The notes under the pieces were generated by a model. That model was not told the DNA's origin and made no database searches. It saw only the letters and a list, made by a program, of their open reading frames with translations. A stretch of DNA of 64,000 nucleotides from the NCBI GenBank assembly GCA_964522665.1, contig CAZFVY010000018.1, positions 1 to 64,000 on the forward strand. The letters are read 5' to 3'. A program made the translations under genes and the position numbers. Below are positions 60,579 through 64,000 of the stretch, one piece after another. Numbering within the stretch: position 1 is the stretch's first letter; every line of letters begins with the position of its first letter. This DNA comes from CAZFVY01 sp964522665. GTDB taxonomy: Bacteria > Verrucomicrobiota > Verrucomicrobiia > Limisphaerales > CAZFVY01.

Positions 60579-60989
60579 TTAACATCTCGCCTTGAGGTAT
60601 CGCGCCACCTGCGCGGGGAATTCACGGGTATTGATCGGCTTCGAGATATAACCCTGACAGCCGGCCGCGAAGGCCTTCTGATCGTCGCCAATCATCGCCG
60701 ACGCCGTCAGGGCGACAATCGGAATGTCCGCGGTATTTGGCTGTGCCTTCAGCCGCCGGGTCAGGGTAAGGCCATCCACGCCTGGAAGCGCCAGGTCCAT
60801 CAGGATCAAGTCTGGTCGGGAGCATTCGATCGCCGCCTCGGCTTGGATGGCATCCGCCGCCTCGATCACCCGCCACCCTTCGAATTCGAGAACGCTTTTT
60901 ACCAATTTAAGATTCGCCGGGTTGTCATCGACCACGAGCACGCACGGCGGCGGCGCCCCGCGCGCGGACTCAAGCTCGGAAGCGTTCAT
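60579..60989 (-). CDS. Single-domain response regulator
   Basis: This is a stand-alone CheY-like receiver of 136 aa. Acidic residues are in LVVDDNPANLKLV, phospho-acceptor Asp65 in LILMDLALPGVDG, Thr in IVALTASA, and Lys in YISKPINTREF. It has no output domain, so it probably relays phosphate between kinases or acts by protein contact, as DivK-like regulators do. Its ATG overlaps the stop of the upstream PAS kinase (ATGA), which marks them as a cognate pair. Confidence 0.93.
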   Translation of the reverse strand: MNASELESARGAPPPCVLVVDDNPANLKLVKSVLEFEGWRVIEAADAIQAEAAIECSRPDLILMDLALPGVDGLTLTRRLKAQPNTADIPIVALTASAMIGDDQKAFAAGCQGYISKPINTREFPAQVARYLKARC

Positions 60990-62911
60990 ACCGGCGCCGC
61001 CTTCATCTCCAAGGGCAGGGTTACCGAAAACTCGCTGCCCTGCCCGAGGACGCTTTTAACGGTGATTTCGCCCCCTTGCAGATCCACCATGCGCCGCGTT
61101 AATGCCAGGCCGAGCCCCGTCCCTTGATACCGCCGGGTCGCCCCCGAATCGAGTTGTTCAAACTCCTTGAACAAGCGCCCCAAATCCTCCGCCTTGATCC
61201 CAATGCCATTGTCCCGCACCGTCACCTGGAATCGGTCTGCCCCGATGGCTCGGCCGGTCACCTCGATGTGACCGCCGTCGTTGGTAAACTTGATGGCGTT
61301 GGAGAGCAGATTGTACAGCGCTTGCTTGAAGCGGCGCGGGTCCAGCGTCACGCTGGCGGGCAAGGCGCCGGTCTCGGTCTGAATATGAATCCCCTTCTTT
61401 TCGGCGATGGTTCCGACCACGGAGCAGACCTCCGCGATCGCCTCACCGGGCGAAAACCGCTCGGGCCGGAAATCGGTCTTGCCCGCCTCGACCTTCGCAA
61501 GATCCAACAGATCGCCGATGAGACGCAACAGGTGACGCCCGCTGTTGAGGATTTCGTCCAAGTACTCCCTTTGCCGGGCGTTAAGTGGTCCGGGCTTGCC
61601 GTCCGCGAGGAATTCCGCAAAGCCGATCACGCTATTGAGCGGCGTGCGCAATTCGTGCGACATGGTCGCGAGGAAATGGAGTTTGACCCGATTGGCCTCG
61701 TGGACTCGCCGGTTCTCTTCCTCCAGCGCCAGATTCTTGCGATGAGTTTCCTCCGCCCGCTTGCGCTCGGTAATGTCCACGATCGAACAGAGGACGAACG
61801 GGCCTTCGTCCGTTTTGATCGGGTTCAACCCAACCTCGATCGGCACCTCCTCCCCGTTCTTGCGCAAACCGTACAGGTCTCGCCCGCCCCCCATCAGGCG
61901 CGACTTGGGATCCGCGGCGAACGCGGCACGATAGTCGCCATGGCGGCCGCGGAAGCGTTCTGGAATCAGCGCCTCCACCGGTTGGCCGAGCAACTCGGCG
62001 CGTCGATAGCCAAAGACATGCTCCGCTTGGGCGTTCGCCAGGGAGATTAGCCCGGCGCGATCGACCATGATGATCGCGTTCGGGGCTGACTCGACCACCA
62101 CGCTGAGCCGATCCTCGGACCGTCTCGCCTCGATCAAGTCCCGCGCTATCACCGATACTCCGGACACGGCGCCGTTTTGATCGCGAATAGGAGAAAACGA
62201 CGCCGAGATCTGAATTCGCTCACCGTTCTTATGGAGGCGAACCGTCTCAACATGGGCGATCCTTTCACCCCGCCGAATCCGCCCGAGAACCTCAGCCTCC
62301 TCGTCGGCACGCTCCGGCGGAATAATGGAAAGCATCGGACGCCCGTTAATCTCGCTCGCCGTGTAGCCGAAAATCCGCTCGGCCGCCGCGTTCCAGGTCA
62401 AGATCGAGCCGTCCAAACCCTTGCTAATGATGGCGTCTTCCGACGACTCAATGATGGAAGAATGTTCCGCGAAGAATTTCTCAACTCTTTCTGGCACAGA
62501 AAGTTCAGGCTCAGCCGTGGGTGTCCCCGCTGCGTCAAAGGCCTTCGCCGGCGTCAAAGGGAGACCGCCGACCAGCCAAGTGGATTTGCCGAGCAACAAC
62601 GCGAGCAGCGGCGCCGGAGCGATTCCAGGATGCGAGCCGCCTGCGACCTCACACAGGCAGAACCCGACGAACTTAATCACGCCAAACGCGGCCGCGAGCG
62701 CGAGCGCGGAGAGGAAAACTCGGACGAGCCTTTGCGAGGTCGATAAATCCGGACGGCGCTGCCTCTTCGACGGGAAACCCGTCAAAATACTCAACGAGCG
62801 CTCTGGCACGGAGAGTTTCGGCCAAAAGTGCGCTCGGTATGGGCGAGGGAATTGCCCATGCGAAACCCCAAAGCCAACCCCAAACATCCAATTCGCCGAG
62901 ACTTCATTCAT
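60986..62911 (-). CDS. PAS-domain sensor histidine kinase
   Basis: This sensor kinase has about 641 aa. The N-terminal 135 residues contain two hydrophobic stretches (VRVFLSALALAAAFGVIKFVGF and APLLALLLG...WLVGGLPL), probably membrane segments. Two PAS domains follow (about 155-260 with LTWNAAAERIFGYTASEI; about 275-390 with SLANAQAEHVFGYRRAEL). HisKA has FLATMSHELRTPLNSVIGF, and HATPase has LLSNAIKFTNDGG, DNGIGIKAEDLGRLF and GTGLGLALT. The start is uncertain (ATG 62911, ATG 62887 or TTG 62941; none has a clear ribosome-binding site). It is coupled by ATGA to the single-domain regulator. Confidence 0.88.
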   Translation of the reverse strand: MNEVSANWMFGVGFGVSHGQFPRPYRAHFWPKLSVPERSLSILTGFPSKRQRRPDLSTSQRLVRVFLSALALAAAFGVIKFVGFCLCEVAGGSHPGIAPAPLLALLLGKSTWLVGGLPLTPAKAFDAAGTPTAEPELSVPERVEKFFAEHSSIIESSEDAIISKGLDGSILTWNAAAERIFGYTASEINGRPMLSIIPPERADEEAEVLGRIRRGERIAHVETVRLHKNGERIQISASFSPIRDQNGAVSGVSVIARDLIEARRSEDRLSVVVESAPNAIIMVDRAGLISLANAQAEHVFGYRRAELLGQPVEALIPERFRGRHGDYRAAFAADPKSRLMGGGRDLYGLRKNGEEVPIEVGLNPIKTDEGPFVLCSIVDITERKRAEETHRKNLALEEENRRVHEANRVKLHFLATMSHELRTPLNSVIGFAEFLADGKPGPLNARQREYLDEILNSGRHLLRLIGDLLDLAKVEAGKTDFRPERFSPGEAIAEVCSVVGTIAEKKGIHIQTETGALPASVTLDPRRFKQALYNLLSNAIKFTNDGGHIEVTGRAIGADRFQVTVRDNGIGIKAEDLGRLFKEFEQLDSGATRRYQGTGLGLALTRRMVDLQGGEITVKSVLGQGSEFSVTLPLEMKAAPV

Positions 62912-62941
62912 ATGAGCCGAATCGAACCGCTCGACACCCAA

Positions 62942-63424
62942 AACGCGTCACCGAGGCCAAACGCCTGAGGCGTAACCAATCAGCAATGCGGATCGCCCCC
63001 GGAAGGCGACCCGACCCGTGAAACCCACCGCTTGACTGGTTTTACCCGCCAACCCGCGTCCAACCGGTGAAACCGCTTTACCCCAGCCGGGGACGCCGGG
63101 CGGTCACCGCGCTCTCCGCGTGCCCGCCGGCCCCGTGCTCACCCACCCACACCCTCGGCTTACTAAAAATCTTTGGATGGTCTCGACGATAGCAATCCGG
63201 TCAAAAACGGACAATCCGGGTAAACACCTATTTCTCGGCGTACTTCCACCTAAGACGCGGGGCGCGGACGGGGAACATTCGCGCGGCATCGCCAGCGGGC
63301 GTTTTTGACTCGACTTGCGCCCGCCTAATCGAACAATGGGATTTCACGGCGCGCTCCGTCCCGGTTACGGGTCGATCGGGAGCCTCAGGGTCGAGACCAT
63401 GCCCTCGCCGAACTAATTGCCATC
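62942..63424. other. Divergent intergenic region
   Basis: About 480 bp without a convincing gene separate the minus-strand sensory block from the plus-strand dehydrogenase. A weak TTGACT (63305-63310) with TAATCG 15 bp later lies about 95 bp before the dehydrogenase. Nothing else was recognised. Confidence 0.4.
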
Positions 63425-64000
63425 ATGAAGTTTGCAACGTTTTCCTTTCCTACGAACACCCTCTTCGGCGCGGGCGCCATCGCCGAACTCCCGGCCCGCC
63501 TCACGGCGCTCCAGATTCGGCGTCCACTGGTGGTAACCGACCCCGGTCTGCTCGCGACGGAGGCGTTCGCCCTGCTTCAGCGCGCCCTTGGCCCCGCGGG
63601 CCAGAATGAAAATTGGTTTCTTTATCACGGCGTTCATCCGAACCCGATCGAATCGGACGTCCTGGAAGCCGCGGCGGCGTATCGCGCCGGAAAATGCGAT
63701 GGGGTCATTGCCATCGGAGGTGGCAGCGCGCTGGACGCTGGCAAAGCCGCTCGATTGCTTATCAAAAGGCCCGACCTGAAGCTCGACTCGTTCAATTACA
63801 ATGACGACTGGACCGGGTTGCCGCCACTCGTGACGTTGCCGACGACGGCCGGTACGGGGAGCGAGGTCGGCCGCAGTTCGGTGATCACGATCACCGCCAC
63901 TCACCGCAAGACCGTCCTCTTTCATCCCGAGTTGTTGGCCAAACTCGTCATTTTAGATCCCGAGTTGACCCGTGGTTTGCCTCCCAAGTTGACCGCCGCC
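63425..64000 (+). CDS. Iron-containing alcohol dehydrogenase, 3' end beyond the window
   Basis: This gene begins at ATG 63425 and is still open at the last base, giving the first 192 residues of a protein usually about 380 aa long. FSFPTNTLFGAGAIAELP at the N-terminus, VIAIGGGSALDAGKAA (NAD-binding GGGS) and PLVTLPTTAGTGSEVG are classic group III iron-dependent alcohol dehydrogenase motifs. The metal-binding histidines would lie in the missing part. The substrate is unknown; maleylacetate reductases share this N-terminus. Confidence 0.9.
   Translation, partial: MKFATFSFPTNTLFGAGAIAELPARLTALQIRRPLVVTDPGLLATEAFALLQRALGPAGQNENWFLYHGVHPNPIESDVLEAAAAYRAGKCDGVIAIGGGSALDAGKAARLLIKRPDLKLDSFNYNDDWTGLPPLVTLPTTAGTGSEVGRSSVITITATHRKTVLFHPELLAKLVILDPELTRGLPPKLTAA

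Noticed and set aside
61124..62050. 308-codon plus-strand ORF
   Set aside because: Antisense to the PAS kinase; shadow composition.

Overview
The window is GC-rich bacterial chromosome, most likely from a soil or freshwater member of the Verrucomicrobiota (Pedosphaera/Limisphaera-like). This is inferred from gene content, not from a marker-gene tree. The content includes a pseudopilin of the H-X9-DG type, a paired DUF1501/DUF1800 secreted module, a giant LTD/CotH/Ig surface protein, an ADOP-type duplicated permease, DUF1080 and DUF2911 proteins, DUF6429, and a bacillithiol operon. Genes are tightly packed, with many 1-4 nt ATGA/GTGA overlaps. I see no rRNA, tRNA, CRISPR array, prophage or intact insertion sequence.

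Layout. 1-4.6 kb (minus): YIP1 membrane protein, pseudopilin, UlaG-like metallo-hydrolase, MetE-like zinc methyltransferase, SIS-domain protein. 4.8-5.7 kb (plus): a fluoride-responsive unit made of a sigma70-like promoter, a fluoride riboswitch, crcB and a DUF190 gene. 5.7-8.4 kb (minus): a possible lone antitoxin and an ADOP permease. 8.7-10.9 kb (plus): tagaturonate-epimerase-like enzyme and aldo/keto reductase. 11.3-20.1 kb (plus): a 2937-residue secreted CotH/LTD protein ending in six ~297-bp tandem repeats. 20.2-25.5 kb (plus): rpsU with a strong promoter and terminator, a TIM-barrel isomerase, a flippase-like membrane protein, CCA nucleotidyltransferase and an orphan NtrC-type regulator. 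25.5-32.5 kb (minus): a six-gene coupled operon holding a secreted PIG-L deacetylase, a small membrane protein, an SSS symporter, a short BshC-like protein, bshB1 and bshA. 32.6-36 kb: DUF2911 protein, mannonate dehydratase, and an accessory islet with DUF6429 and hicBA. 36-40 kb (minus): DUF1800/DUF1501 pair. 40.2-51.3 kb (mostly plus): small ORF plus metallophosphoesterase, SDR enzyme, two-gene ABC exporter, second YIP1, SGNH hydrolase, panC (minus), DUF1080, glutaredoxin-like (minus), glycerate kinase and a TPR protein. 51.5-62.9 kb (minus): a six-gene sensory block with three histidine kinases, a single-domain regulator, a TonB-dependent receptor and YfiR. 63.4 kb to the end (plus): an iron-dependent alcohol dehydrogenase that runs off the window.

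How the parts fit. The clearest regulatory unit is the crcB leader. A promoter places the start of the fluoride aptamer at about +1, and the aptamer's 3' pseudoknot strand can also pair with the crcB ribosome-binding site. The most interesting gene set is the bacillithiol operon. A secreted deacetylase and a sodium symporter are translationally coupled to the three bacillithiol steps, and the cysteine-ligase position is filled by a protein about half the usual BshC length that keeps the recognisable core motifs. The sensory block looks like an outer-membrane-receptor to periplasmic-YfiR to hybrid-kinase route with a second phosphorelay beside it. It contains no DNA-binding output domain.
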